Below, one piece after another: positions 22,533-34,792 of a stretch of DNA of 64,000 nucleotides (within the stretch, counting starts at the first letter, position 1; every line of letters begins with the position of its first letter). The notes beneath the pieces are model-generated. The model ran no database searches and was not told where the DNA came from. It saw only the letters and a list, made by a program, of their open reading frames with translations. The stretch is from Tetragonia tetragonoides (Eukaryota > Streptophyta > Magnoliopsida > Caryophyllales > Aizoaceae), in assembly GCA_038025085.1 (NCBI GenBank), contig CM076144.1:20095501-20159500 (forward strand), given 5' to 3'. The translations under genes and the position numbers were made by a program.

Positions 22533-24705
22533 CCTCTCTCTTTCAACAATAGGTAATAGGTGTTTGTAATTCACATTCAAGTCTTGGATCAGGTTGCTCT
22601 GCTAAGTTAATATTGAAACGACTGTCAAATTCTGTCCAAGTTAGCCCATCACCTGCTCCTCAGAAAACCATGCATCCTACATTTATCAGCCTTCTACAAA
22701 ACTGGCTCTGCACAACATCCAAGCTGCTCCTACAACATAAAAGTTTACCAGCCTATTTCGTACTGTGCAGCCAATAAAGCAGCTATAGAACACATCCACA
22801 GTAAGACAAATCTCATTCCCAACAGAAACAAACCTTATGATTAAAATTTTCCCATAGTTTCCAATCTAACAGAAGCAAAATCTAAATCAGACTAAGAATC
22901 GACATTCACATGATCGGTTTTGCACAAAACCGAAGATTATTACCTGTTCATAGTGCACTCTGCATAATATGTTTCACACTGAATCACCAACGTAAGTAAA
23001 CAGAGAATCATATTCCCTTCTATTTTAGTTTTTTATTTCTTGAATTCTTGATACTGCAAATGGTACTTTTTCACATAAATATGAGATGAAAAAAGTGAAA
23101 GAGCACCCAATACAAGAGTAGCAAGAAATTTTCAACTCCCAAAACCTACTAACCCCACATCTTGACCAAGCTCATGAGCCACCTTATCATCTCTACAGTC
23201 TACTCACATGAATCCACTTCCTTCTGATTTCAGTTCATGAACAAAATTGTCATTCGTTGACTTCCTTATCAAACAAATCCTCAATGACAGAAGATGAATA
23301 TATCTTCTTTAGATCCTGGATCTGAACGCAATTCTTCTTTACTACTCACAAACCAGATTTAATTGTGTGAGAGTGACGCAAAATAGAAAATCATCCAAGG
23401 TTCTACTGATCTTCTCAAATCGCCACCTATCCCTTTTTCCGGTCTGCTCCATTTATTCTTTTCATTCATTGTTATAATTTATCAAAGAGGACCCAAAGTC
23501 AGCTCAGCCTGGTTCCAAAGCATAACACCTTTTGCAACAATACTTTCTAAGTGTCATAAACAAGATATCTGAAGCATATAATTTCCAATTGACAAAGTAA
23601 CATACTTCTCAATAGAATTTACTTTTTCCGCACAAGCCTACATCTTGACACCCACCTACATAATTTTGTGCATATACAAAGGCATGTTGGACGAGATTAT
23701 TCGTAAGCTCGCAAAATATAACAGGGGAAAGAAAAGAAATAAACAAATAAACTGCATAGATAAGTAAAACAATAGAGAATTCAAGTGAACAAAGGAGGGG
23801 AGGGGAAGGAATAAATAACAGGTAACAAGTAACGAAATGAGGACAGTTAATCAATGTCCAAAAGATGATTCTACCTGGTATTGAAGGAAGATGCACTCCA
23901 TCAGAAGCTGCAAGCTGCTCTAGATACTGTAGGATTCCAGTCAAAGTGGTATAGCACTAGAGGTTGTTATTTGGCTCTGCAAGTTGAAGTAGCAACCTCT
24001 ACCATGACTACCAATCTGCAGATAGAGAGACATCACTGATATGGGGTTGTGCAACTGTACCAATACATAGTTTTATGTTGTTAATTTTCGAGCAATGAGA
24101 AGCTGCTCACCAGAAACATGCTGAGAAAGGATATTTTTCTTTCAGAAATTGTGGGAGCGCTACAGAATCACATAGCCATTTGTTTTAACAATGTCCTAGG
24201 GTGTAGGCGTGTTAGCTGTGCAGGACCACCTGCTGTAGATGGTGTAGATCAGCTGGATGGGAATTCGGATAGGATTTACTGGCCTTGCAAGTATGTTAGT
24301 TGCTGATAAACAGGATGTGTGAAAAGCTGCAGAAGCACATCTACGCTGCAGGAGTTGCCGTGGTGTACCATAGCTGGATGATGAGAAGCCAGGCAATCAG
24401 CATTACTAAACAGGGCCTAAGAAAACTTGAAGGCACTCTTCAAAAACTGTCAATGATCATAAGCCTAACTAATGTCTTCAGGTGTCAGCAAACGGGAAAT
24501 AGGAATTTAAAAAATCTTATATGCGAAGCAACCAAGCTGCAAACCAAGACATTTAAAACATACGGGCAACTATCTATGTTTTTACTATACATAACATACC
24601 ATGATCATGTTGGGAAGACTCTCAAAGAAGGTTTGCCTAACTTTCGTCATTCAAAAGTACAAAAGAAAAAAGGAAAAACAAAAAGAAAGGGTATTTGAAC
24701 CTAAA
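22533..24705. other. Intergenic region, no supported gene
   Basis: Continuation of the WAKL-2 downstream sequence after element B. Several frames of 60-130 codons exist on both strands, but none shows family motifs, shared splice structure or low-complexity-free composition that would support a gene. Confidence 0.4.
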
Positions 24706-24931
24706 GAATATCATGAAGCATCCATCTCGGAAATACTATTAGACTTGAAAAACATCATATACTCGGAAATACCTTTTTTTTTCCTATAAGAATATACTCG
24801 GAAATACTATTGATGAAGAATATCATGAAGCACCTATCTCGGAAATACCTTTTTTTCTATAAGAATATACTCGGAAATACTATTGATGAAGAATATCATG
24901 AAGCACCTATCTCGGAAATACTATTCACAAA
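24706..24931 (+). repeat. Tandem repeat, 73-bp unit
   Basis: Copies of GAATATCATGAAGCAYC begin at 24706, 24818 and 24891. The last two units are 73 bp apart and nearly identical; the first is diverged. Each contains several CTCGGAAATAC words. Confidence 0.8.
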
Positions 24932-25406
24932 ATACTATCTCGGAGTACATAAGATGACTCTCGAGTGAAGGCTCGCGTAACTTTTCCATTTAATTAAGAG
25001 AAAAATAAAAAGAAAAGGACACTCAAACCTTGGAACCTAAAGAAAATCATGGAGCATCTATCTTGGAGATACAACGGTTAATTGAAAAGACCAAAAACAC
25101 ATTGATTTTCAAATATCTTGATCTCAAGGCAAATTCTAGCGGACATGGGAAAATGTGCCACTGCCCTGGAGTACCACACTGGCACACCATTTAGGATAAT
25201 AGTCAAACAAATTCAGCCCTTTCCTTATTCACTCTTTCATTTATTCAATTATTTTGCACCTGTTCCCTATCTAAAAAAACATACTCATCTTTCAACAGTT
25301 TCCATATTTTCAAAATGATTTTGTGGGAGTATCGGAAACATCTCTACTAGATAACTAGCTAGGGGTAACGCTGATTACACATCTGGACCTCCCTATATAC
25401 TAGGAA

Positions 25407-25527
25407 CACAAAATCTCGTATGAGGCGGCCTCAAGGTGAGGCCCTCTCATACAAGCATGATGTCATGCCAACGTGCTTGTATACAGAGGTAGCCTCACCT
25501 TGAGGCGGCCTCATACAAGACTTATTG
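25407..25527 (-). mobile_element. MITE with 9-bp target duplication (copy 2)
   Basis: 121-bp foldback, reverse-oriented relative of 4204-4326, flanked by perfect 9-bp repeats TACTAGGAA (25398-25406 and 25528-25536). The perfect duplication fixes the element ends and indicates a Mutator-type integration. Confidence 0.85.
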
Positions 25528-25536
25528 TACTAGGAA

Positions 25537-26037
25537 ATGCAAGTTGCACTGATGATACATGAGAACTTTGTTACTGTCGATTTGTCTTTTAAGTACTGTG
25601 GTAATTTTCACCAGTGCACATATCTTGCCATTTTTATTTTTTGATGATTTACATATCTTGCTTTGTTAGACACTAAATCTGTTCCTGATAGGATAAATTG
25701 GGATGCTGTTCCACAGATTAAGCAGCACAACTAGAAAAATAATTAATTGTGTACAATACAGAAACAAAAAAAACAGCAGACGACAAAAGCTAGATCAAAT
25801 ATAGGATTTGGAAATCTGAACTCAGATTGAGGGCACCTTTGTCAATGAAGTACTTAGGAAGAAACACATGCAATACAAATAACCAGGTTATAACTTCACT
25901 TGCAATAGAACCTTAACTATGGTTTCTTAATTCCATCCTCTTGGCAGAATAATAAGCCAGAGTGAATGTAGCACATAGAACACACAAAAATACCCATGTT
26001 GGCATCAACAGAGAAATCCATCAAGCAGACAGATTCA
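25537..26037 (+). promoter_or_regulatory. WAKL-3 upstream region (duplicated)
   Basis: This stretch is recognisably similar to 30150-30811: both contain a TTCCTGATA...GGGATRCTG block, AATTGTGTACAA, TTTGGAAATCTGAA and GGCACCTTTGTCAATGAAGTA in the same order. It is therefore a duplicated promoter/leader region of the WAKL family. No individual binding site is assigned. Confidence 0.6.
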
Positions 26038-28588
26038 ATGAAGAATTATAAGCAGTGTCCAATGATGCAGCTGATACAGATCTTGCTACTATCCCTCACT
26101 AGAAGTGCAATAGCAGTTCGCTGTGCAAATTGTGGCAAACATCCGGTACCTTATCCTCTTAGCACTTCACCGAGCTGTGGTGACCAGTTATACAAACTGA
26201 GGTGCTCCAAGGGAACACTATGGTTCGATACTCTCAATAGATCATCGTACATGATCACATCCGTCTCTCCACAGACCCAACGGCTAATAATCCATCCACA
26301 AAAGTACCTTGCAAATAAATGGATAAAAACAGATATCCAATCTGGGGGCATCTGGCTAAATGACAGCTTACCCTTCAACATAACTGACAGTAATACCATC
26401 CTGAAATTTAACTGTACGAAATTTACTGCAACCATGTCATCTATGGATTGCAGCTCAAGCAGTCTTTGCAAGGGGAATGTACCCCAAGCTACTAGGTGCA
26501 GTAGATTACCTTATTGTTGTTCCTACACAACTGGTGGGTCCAAAACTGCGTTTAAGCTGTATATTTCTGGGGATGATTGTACAGCATACGAGAGCTTTGT
26601 CAATTTGGATGCTTCATTGCCTGTGAGAAAGTGGCCTGAACCGGGGGTAGAGATAGAATGGGAACCACCTCAGGAACCAATTTGCACGTCATCTTCTGAT
26701 TGCAATGGTTTGGCAAATTCAACTTGTTTGCCTGATAAGACTAAGCCAGGACAGATGAGGTGCCACTGCAAGTTGGGATTTCAATGGGATCCAATTAATG
26801 GATCATGCGTAAGTGAGTATCCTTTCCTTTTGCAAAGTTTCATCTTTTTCCCCAAAACTTTTAAGTACTTTGTTCTCTTCTCTATGCACATTACATCAAT
26901 ATTGAATCAGAAAAGCTAAATGACAGATCTGATGTATATAGATTCAAACTACGCACAACCTAAAAAAAATTTATAGGAAATCCAGTAAATAGACGACTGT
27001 ATATTATGGTTCACTAAGATGCAATAAGCAAAAGAGAATGTATCTAATTAAATGTTTCACACTTGTTATGAGACTAAATTGCCATGATCAACTTCAATGT
27101 ATGGCCAACTTGTTGCATCACCTTTATTGATCAAAAAAACAAAAAACTTGTTCCATCACCTTTGATGCTTATAAACATTATCCTATAATGGATGAGGATT
27201 CTAGGAAGGCTCCAAGTATCACAATATGACTAAACAAGACTTTGACCTTCTCTGTGTTATTCAAGAACTAGGTGATTATAAAAGATGTTTGTAGTTTATG
27301 CACTCTATAAATACTGATGTTCTAATACAGAACTTGCAATTGCAGTTAAAAGTTGTGAAGGAAAAAAACACTGCTCTCGGCCAATAAACCGAAAGAAACT
27401 CCTCAAAGGTAAATGCGCAAGCCTTCCCTCCCCCCCCCCCCCTCTTCCCAACACCCCACATTATAAACGCGTGCAGTACCATTAAGATAGACATATTTCA
27501 TATATCCGATGCCGTGTTCAGGGTTAACAGTTGCAGCATCAGCAAGCTTAGTTATAGTGCTACTTGTTGTACTTGTTCACCTGCATCATCAGCACCTTAA
27601 AAGAGAGGGCCACCGCAGATTAGTCAAGCAACGTGAAGAGATATTAAATGCCAACAACAATGGCAAGGCTGCTAAATTGTTCTTAGGCAAAGAGATAAAA
27701 AGAGCAACGAAAAACTTCTCCAAAGAAAATCTTCTTGGGGTCGGTGGATTTGGAGAAGTGTTCAAGGGTGTCCTAGAAGATGGAACGTTAACTGCAGTCA
27801 AAAGGGCAAAGCCTGGAAACACTATGGGAATGGACCAAGTCCTTAATGAGGTCGGCATTCTTTGCCAAGTAAATCATCGGAGCCTAGTCCGACTCCTTGG
27901 TTGCTGTGTTGAGCTGGACCAGCCACTATTGGTTTATGAGTATGTTCCTAATGGCACACTCTTTGAACATCTCCATGGGCGGTCTTCTAATGGATTGGCG
28001 ACTCTCACTTGGCAACGGAGACTCTTCATTGCTCAACAAACAGCAGATGGTCTCGCTTACCTCCATTTTTCTGCTGTGCCAACCATATTCCACCGAGATA
28101 TAAAATCAAGCAACATCTTACTAGATGAAAAACTTGATGCTAAAGTTTCAGATTTTGGTCTGTCAAGGCTTATTGACACTGAGGCAACCCATATTTCAAC
28201 TTGCGCTCAGGGAACTTTAGGGTACCTGGACCCAGATTACTATCAGAACTTTCAACTAACAGACAGGAGTGATGTTTACAGTTATGGGGTAGTTCTTCTA
28301 GAGTTGCTAACTTCTAGGAAAGCTATAGATTTTAACAGAGAAGACGAAGATGTGAACCTAGTTGCTCATGTGAGTAAATTTGCAAATACAGAAAGGCTGT
28401 TTGATGTTGTTGACCCAAGACTAAAGAAGGAGGCAAGCAAATTAGAGTTGGAAACGATGAAAGCATTGGGGCTTCTCGCAATTGCATGTGTGGATGAACA
28501 GAGGCAAAATCGTCCATCGATGAGAGAAGTTGCTGAGGAAATTGAGTGCATAATTAGTATCATCGCCAAGGCTTCCAAAGAACCTTAA
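26038..28588 (+). CDS. WAKL-3: wall-associated receptor kinase-like
   Basis: Three exons, 26038-26812, 27346-27408 and 27522-28588, all joined in phase 1, give 634 residues. An in-frame ATG lies 42 bases upstream, but 26038 (MKNYKQCPMMQ) aligns with the paralogue starts. Signal peptide, then Cys-rich ectodomain (CANCGKHPVPYPLST), WAK-associated module (GFQWDPINGSC), a 63-bp exon for the basic juxtamembrane Cys segment, membrane span, and kinase with GVGGFGEV, AVKRAK, HRDIKSSNILLD and DFGLSR. The ectodomain is a few residues shorter than in WAKL-2 and -4 after the SSSSLC motif. Same predicted role as WAKL-2. Intron 2 begins with a 13-C run (27430-27442) also found in WAKL-4. Intact, probably functional. 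Confidence 0.92.
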
Positions 28589-29150
28589 ATAACTGTAAGC
28601 GCTACCACAGATTCACCTTTCCATTGTAGAGCTTTTAATTTATGTAAATAACAAGGGTCATGAAAATAATCACAATGATGAAATTCTGTTTTCCAATATC
28701 TGAATGGATCTAAATGTTCAACAGATATCTAAAGAGAGATTTTGCTTACAAATGCACAAATTTTGGACTTCTAGTCCTTATTGACATATGCTGATTTTAT
28801 CAATGTCAAAAGCAAAGAAAGAGAGTATGATCTTGTAGAAATGGCCCTTGTTGCATAAAAATCGAGTTCCAGTTAGTTTAAAAGGAAACAATTTCTCTGA
28901 AAATGCAGAACTATGACTGTATAACTCTTACCCCACGTAACCAATCATAAGCAGGAACCTTGTGGGATACATTATTTTTACTTGGAGTAATGGTATTACA
29001 GAGGAATGTGCAATTGTCTGCCTAAATTAAAAAGATGAACTAATATGAACTACTCCTCTCATGAGTGTAACTAAAAGTATAGGGGCAACTGGTCTAGAAT
29101 CTCTAGAAGATCTTAGGTAAGCTAATACGAGCGAGGATTGGGCATCACAT
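28589..29150. other. 3' flank of WAKL-3
   Basis: 3' UTR and spacer. No further gene seen. Confidence 0.4.
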
Positions 29151-29275
29151 GTGTCCGATACTCCTACTGTGGATTTCAAGACACTGCTCTTTTCAATGAG
29201 GCGGAGCGGAGGCGGAGCGGAGGGAGCGGAGGCAGGCTGTGAGCCAAGAGCTGGCCAAGATGGGAAGTTTTCAGA

Positions 29276-29593
29276 TTGGGGGTGTGCTTACGCAGCAGTC
29301 TATACGGCAGCCTTTACAGCAGGCCTGGGTCTTCACAACAGGATGGGGTCGGTGGTTGTGGAGATGGTGTGCTTCCAACTTCGTCACTGTCAGGTCACAC
29401 TCTTGGCAGCGAGGAGGCGGATGCGCGTGGAAATGCACTTGTTGAAGCTTTGGGATTTAATTTGGTCGATCCCATTGGAAAGGAAGTTGCCCTTGGTACT
29501 CAGATTATTTCTAGAAAGAAGGGTAAGCGCGAGCTTGAGTGTTTGAACTCTCGTATTAACTATGAAGGTTGTGGATTAAAATCTGTTTTTTGA
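29276..29593 (+). pseudogene. Unidentified coding fragment
   Basis: An open frame of 105 codons whose last ~65 residues (from SGHTLGSEEADARGN to the stop) have balanced, protein-like composition with a KKGKRELECLNSRINYE segment. That segment recalls the C terminus of plant LINE ORF1 proteins; this is memory-based and weak. The upstream part is in a GCGGAG-rich stretch (29203-29235) and looks unrelated. No intron or start can be defended. Confidence 0.3.
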
Positions 29594-30149
29594 ATAAGTT
29601 TTGACCTTGTTTAGTTTTTATTCTCTTAGGTTTTAGATTGTTTGATTTGGGTCCCTTGATGACGGCTTTATTCTTATATCCCATTATAACATTCTTTTTT
29701 TTTATCTAAGAAGACGACGGCAGCAAAAAACTGAATTCTTATTGAAACTGTTTCTCAACTTATCCTACAACAGAAGAAAGTTAAGCTAACTCCATACAAA
29801 AAAAATTAGGCATAGCTATTTCGTTAACAACCCCCCAATTAACAATTTCAAGAATAGACACTGACCCTGTTTATAAAATCAGTTATCATCCCTCATCCCA
29901 GCTATTATAAAATTCCAGGATCCGCTACTGAATCATAAGCATAATCGGCCTCATAACTTCATATATGCATCACTCTAGTAAGAAAACACCAGTCCATTGT
30001 TCGGTTAACATACCTGAATATCTCGAACAGCTTCCAAGTGATACTGCTTTGGTTTCTGCATAAGTGGCCAACAACTTCGAACGCATATCAGATGCCATGT
30101 CTTCACCGACTTTTTAATTTCCCTAATGCGGAGGAAAAAATATGTAAAA
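29594..30149. other. Gene-free spacer
   Basis: T-rich run near 29695-29706. No gene supported. Confidence 0.35.
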
Positions 30150-30871
30150 GTTAAACAAATTAGCTACTGCACCTTCTATGTACATAGTACTCTTTGTTGC
30201 TTTGTCATTAAGCTACTATGATAATTTTCATTGCTGTACAGGTTTTGCCTAGTTAGACAAACTAATGTGTTCCTGATACACGGGGATACTGCTCTACAGG
30301 TTGAACAGAGGGAACTAGAAAAGCAATCAATTGTGTACAAGTTTCGAAACAAATAAAGGCAGATAAGTAACACCAGGACCAAGATTAATGATTTGGAAAT
30401 CTGAATTAATAAAGGGTGGCACCTTTGTCAATGAAGTAGCCAATTGACCAATAAAATATCAAAAAGTAGCCAATTGACAAATCAAAAATCATCTGGGTAA
30501 GCTACCCACTGGCTAGACAAATATTTATCCGACATACACATACCACACTAATACCGAGCACAAATAACCATACCAATGAAGCATTATAGGGCACCAATGT
30601 CAATGAAACACATAGAAGTCATAATTCACTCTTGTTATTCCGCTCCCATGAGCCACCCACAGGATTTTCAAAATCACGGTTCAAATCTCAAACCATCAAT
30701 TACGAACAAACCAAGAAATTAAAAATTCACCACCTATTGATTAGTCCAAATTTCTTGGCAGTCTCTTCTACAGAGAGAGAAAGCCATCATGCCCATCAAG
30801 CAGACAATTTGATGCAAAGTCACCAGCCTTGTCAACTGCTGCAGCTGGTACTGCTCTTGCTACTTACTTAA
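30150..30871 (+). pseudogene. WAKL 5' relic: promoter, leader and start of signal peptide
   Basis: The segment parallels the WAKL-3 upstream region and leader. It ends in an ATG at 30812 that opens a signal peptide like those of its neighbours (MQSHQPCQLLQLVLLLLLT), then stops at TAA 30869-30871. None of the ectodomain or kinase follows. It is a truncated fifth member of the tandem array between WAKL-3 and WAKL-4. The promoter might still drive a non-coding transcript. Confidence 0.75.
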
Positions 30872-32157
30872 CATAACTAATAACAAAAATATTGAGCACG
30901 TAGAAACCATGGCCATTCAAGCATTACAACGGTGCCATATTGAATGAAGAACATAAAGCAACAAAAAAAAAAGGCCAACTAGCTTAACTCTACCTCATCC
31001 TCTTTCCATAAACCATCAAAACGACCTTTCAAATCATGTTAATATCCGAAATCATCCAATGAAAAACCCAAGAATATAAAAAATCACCTGATATGGATTA
31101 GTCCAATTGATGTTCACAACACTTCCTGAAACTTAGCAAGCTCTACCATGATAAATAAGTTCACTCATTTCCCAAAATCCTACTAAGAATTGATCTGCCA
31201 AATAGAACTACAACTGCAAAAGCAGATTTAAATCCTATCATGTTTTTAAAGGACAAAGCCTTATCGAAACATCAAACTTTTAATGCTCAGACAATATTTT
31301 ATGCACCATTTGAGATTCCCAAGACAATAAGAAAACCAATTAGAAACCATGGCAAGACATGAGAATGTGCTACTGTCTCTGATGAGAACCTTCTATTTCT
31401 AATTTAGTCATTCCATTGAATATTTGTCAAACGTCACACATCCTTTAAATATATTGGGATCTGTTGATCCAACCTACTACATGTAATTAAGTTTAAACTA
31501 AATTTATTGGGATTACATTGGGAGAAAATATTTACGGTAGCAGTTCTGAAGCTTGAGAAACTGTTATAAACAAGTAAAGAATATATACCAGTTCCAAACA
31601 AATAAATGTAGATAAACGATCATCAAAAAGTATATATTATTGAGCCTTAATCAAGGAAGCACATATATATTTAAGTGAGATTCTAAGGGACACGTGACAC
31701 ATTAAATAGACTAATTAATACCATGATAAAATTTTGAAAGTTTTATATTATTGCGCCTTAATCATGTTAGCACATATAAGCCGGCATAAGGTTCCATTGG
31801 ACAACTAATTGGGCATGGGTGGAATAAGCTTATATACTGTATATGGACAAATACTGCACTTATACATTGATAAACGCGAACCAAAACGTTAAGATATGGA
31901 AATCTTAAATTTAAAATAGAAATCACCATTATCAATGAATAGACAGCTTATAGCTTAACATAGCATACAACCCCCAAGCATAAGCCTTCCAAACTGCTCC
32001 CTCTTAATCAACAAAACACTATTAAACTTGTCATTCAGATTTCAGACCACTAACCAGACAGTGACAATCAATAAACCACCATGTCAAAATAAACCTTCAA
32101 TGGGTTCCAGTGTTCTTGGCAGGCTCTTCGTAGAGAGCAAATAACCAGGCTTAGTCA
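30872..32157. other. Spacer and WAKL-4 5' flank
   Basis: AT-rich. Two direct ~35-bp copies containing TATATTATTG(A/C)GCCTTAATCA occur near 31633 and 31744. The last ~60 bases (CTTGGCAGGCTCTTCGTAGAGAG) match the other WAKL leaders. No gene in between. Confidence 0.45.
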
Positions 32158-34792
32158 ATGCCGAATTATAGTCCGTGTCCAGCGTTGCAGCTCATACTGG
32201 TTGTGCTACTATCTCTCAGCAGAAGTGCTGTTGCACTTCGTTGTGCAGATTGTGGCAAAACCCCAGTACCTTATCCTCTTAGTACTTCACCCAGCTGCGG
32301 TGACCAGTCATATAAAGTGAGGTGCACTAAAGGAACACTATGGCTCGATACTCTCAATGGATCCTCACACATGATAAGATATATCTCTCCACAGACCCAA
32401 CGGTTGATTATACGCCCACAAGGGTTTCTTGGGGATAGTTGTATGACACCGGATATCCGTTCTGAGGGCATCTGGCTAAATGACAGCCTACCCTTCAACA
32501 TAACTGACAAAAATACCATTCTGAAATTGAACTGTACAAATTTTGCTGCAACCATGTCCTCTATGGATTGCAGCTCAAGCAGTCCATGCCATGCCTACAT
32601 CAAGGGGAATGAAGGTGCAGCTACAAGGTGCAGTAGCTTACCTTATTGCTGTTCATTCACAACAGGTGGGTCTCAAACTGCATATAAAATATACATTGCT
32701 GGAGTTGATTGTTCAGCATATGAGAGCTTTGTCAATTTGGATTCTTCGTTGCCCGTAAGAAAGTGGCCTGAACCTGGGTTAGAGATAGAATGGGAACCAC
32801 CTCAGGAACCGATTTGCTCATCACCTTCTGATTGCAGTGGTTTCAAAAATTCAGCTTGTTTGCCTGACAAAGCTAAACCGGGACAGAAGAGGTGCCTGTG
32901 CAATTTGGGGTTTCAATGGGATCCAATCAACGGAATATGCGACAGTGAGTAACATTTTCCTTCTGCAATAATTTCTTACTTGCCCAAACACTCATAGAAA
33001 TACTTTGTTCTGTGCTCTATTTATTTTCAACAGAACGTTTTTTTTTAGATAAAGAAAAAGTATATTGATAAGAAATCAAATGTACATCAAAAGAGAGGAT
33101 AAGGTATCCTCTACATAAATCATTTACAAATGGTCTCATTTACAGAAGTTATAGAGCTGCTCTGCCTAGTAGACTCATAGACCCCCAGAAACTAAATTTT
33201 TCGACATTTATCGCACTAGTTTTATATAAACTAATATGATATTATGGTTCAGTATGACCAAATTAAGCTGTGCCCAATTCATATTTCACATAAGTGGAGA
33301 GGAAAAACTGTCATGATCAGCTTCAAGGTATGGCCATATTATGGCATCACCTATGATGAGGTTATTGGAAGGCTCCAAAAATGAGAAATTTCTAAAACCA
33401 GATTTATAGCAACTTCTCTGATCTCCCATTGCTACAAGGGTGCTTTTAGTTTCTGCAATTGATTCTTTCTAGTCACTGCCTATCTGACATTGAACTTATA
33501 ATTGCAGTTAAGAAGTGTAAAGGAAGAAAACACTGCCCTCGACCTTTAAACCGAAGACAACTCATCAAAGGTACAAGCCCAAACACCTTCCCCCCCCCCC
33601 CCCCCCCGTATCCCAGAACCAATAAGAAACACAAGCACTTTTGCAATCCACTGATGTGCTTTAGATGATTGAAGGATCATTCATTTCATATATTCAATGC
33701 TGTGTTCACTGTTCAGGGTTAACACTTGCAGCATCAGCAATCCTAGTTATAGTACTTCTTTTGGTACTGGTTCACCAGCATCATCAATACATTAAGAGAG
33801 CGGGTCACCGCAAAGTAGTCAAGCAACGAGAGGAGATAGTAAATGCAAACAACAACGGCAAGGCAGCTAAACTTTTCTCCGGTAAAGAGATTAAAAGAGC
33901 AACAAATCACTTCTCCAAAGAAAATCTCCTTGGAGTCGGTGGATTTGGAGAAGTGTTCAAGGGTATCCTAGAAGATGGAACCTTAACTGCAGTTAAAAGG
34001 GCAAAGCCTGGAAACACTATGGGAATGGATCAAGTCCTAAATGAGGTCCGCATTCTTTGCCAAGTAAATCATCGGAGCCTAGTCAGACTGCTTGGTTGCT
34101 CTGTAGAGCTAGAACAGCCACTATTGGTGTATGAGTTTGTCCCTAATGGCACACTCTTTGATCATATACATGGGCGATATTCTAATGGGCGGGGGACTCT
34201 CACTTGGCAACAGAGACTTTACATTGCTCAACAAACAGCAGATGGTCTCGCTTATCTCCATTTTTCTGCTGTTACACCCATTTTCCACCGTGATATAAAA
34301 TCAAGCAACATCTTGCTAGATGAAAATTTCGATGCTAAACTTTCAGATTTTGGTCTGTCAAGGCTTATTGACACTGAGGCAACCCATATTTCGACTTGTG
34401 CTCAGGGAACCTTAGGGTACCTTGACCCTGAATACTATCAGAATTTCCAACTAACAGATAGAAGTGATGTTTATAGCTTTGGTGTAGTTCTTTTAGAATT
34501 GCTTACTTCTAGAAAAGCCATAGATTTCAACAGAGAAGATGAAGATGTGAACCTTGTTGCTCATGTGAGTAAATTTGCTGATAGAGAGAGACTGATGGAT
34601 GCTGTTGACCCAGGACTGAAGAAGAATGCCAGCCAAGTAGAGTTGGAAACAATGAAAGCGCTGGGGCTTCTTGCAATTGCATGTGTGGATGAACAGAGGC
34701 AGAGTCGTCCTTCAATGAAGCAAGTTGCTGAGGAAATTGAGTATATAATTAGTATCATTGTCAAGGAGCCCAAAAATCCTTCAAATATCTGA
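32158..34792 (+). CDS. WAKL-4: wall-associated receptor kinase-like
   Basis: Three exons, 32158-32944, 33508-33570 and 33717-34792, joined in phase 1, encode 641 residues. Signal peptide (about 1-28), Cys-rich ectodomain opening CADCGKTPVPYPLST, WAK-associated module (GFQWDPINGIC), a 21-codon juxtamembrane exon, membrane span (LTLAASAILVIVLLLVLVH), and RD kinase with GVGGFGEV, AVKRAK, HRDIKSSNILLD and DFGLSR. All catalytic residues are present. The exon layout and an 18-C run at the start of intron 2 (33590-33607) show close kinship with WAKL-3. Predicted plasma-membrane receptor for wall-derived signals; ligand inferred. Probably functional. Confidence 0.93.
33040..33190 (-). mobile_element. 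Possible LINE 3' fragment in WAKL-4 intron 1
   Basis: A T8 run (33040-33047) is followed by AGATAAAGAAAAAGTATATT, which on the minus strand reads like the A-tailed 3' end of a plant LINE. It is absent from the equivalent introns of WAKL-2 and -3. No target duplication was found. Confidence 0.35.

Noticed and set aside
24300..24698. 132-codon plus-strand frame
   Set aside because: No motif, no splice partner, and it runs into an A-rich low-complexity stretch.
25996..26037. Upstream in-frame ATG of WAKL-3
   Set aside because: It would add 14 residues before the signal peptide; both paralogues start at the position matching 26038.
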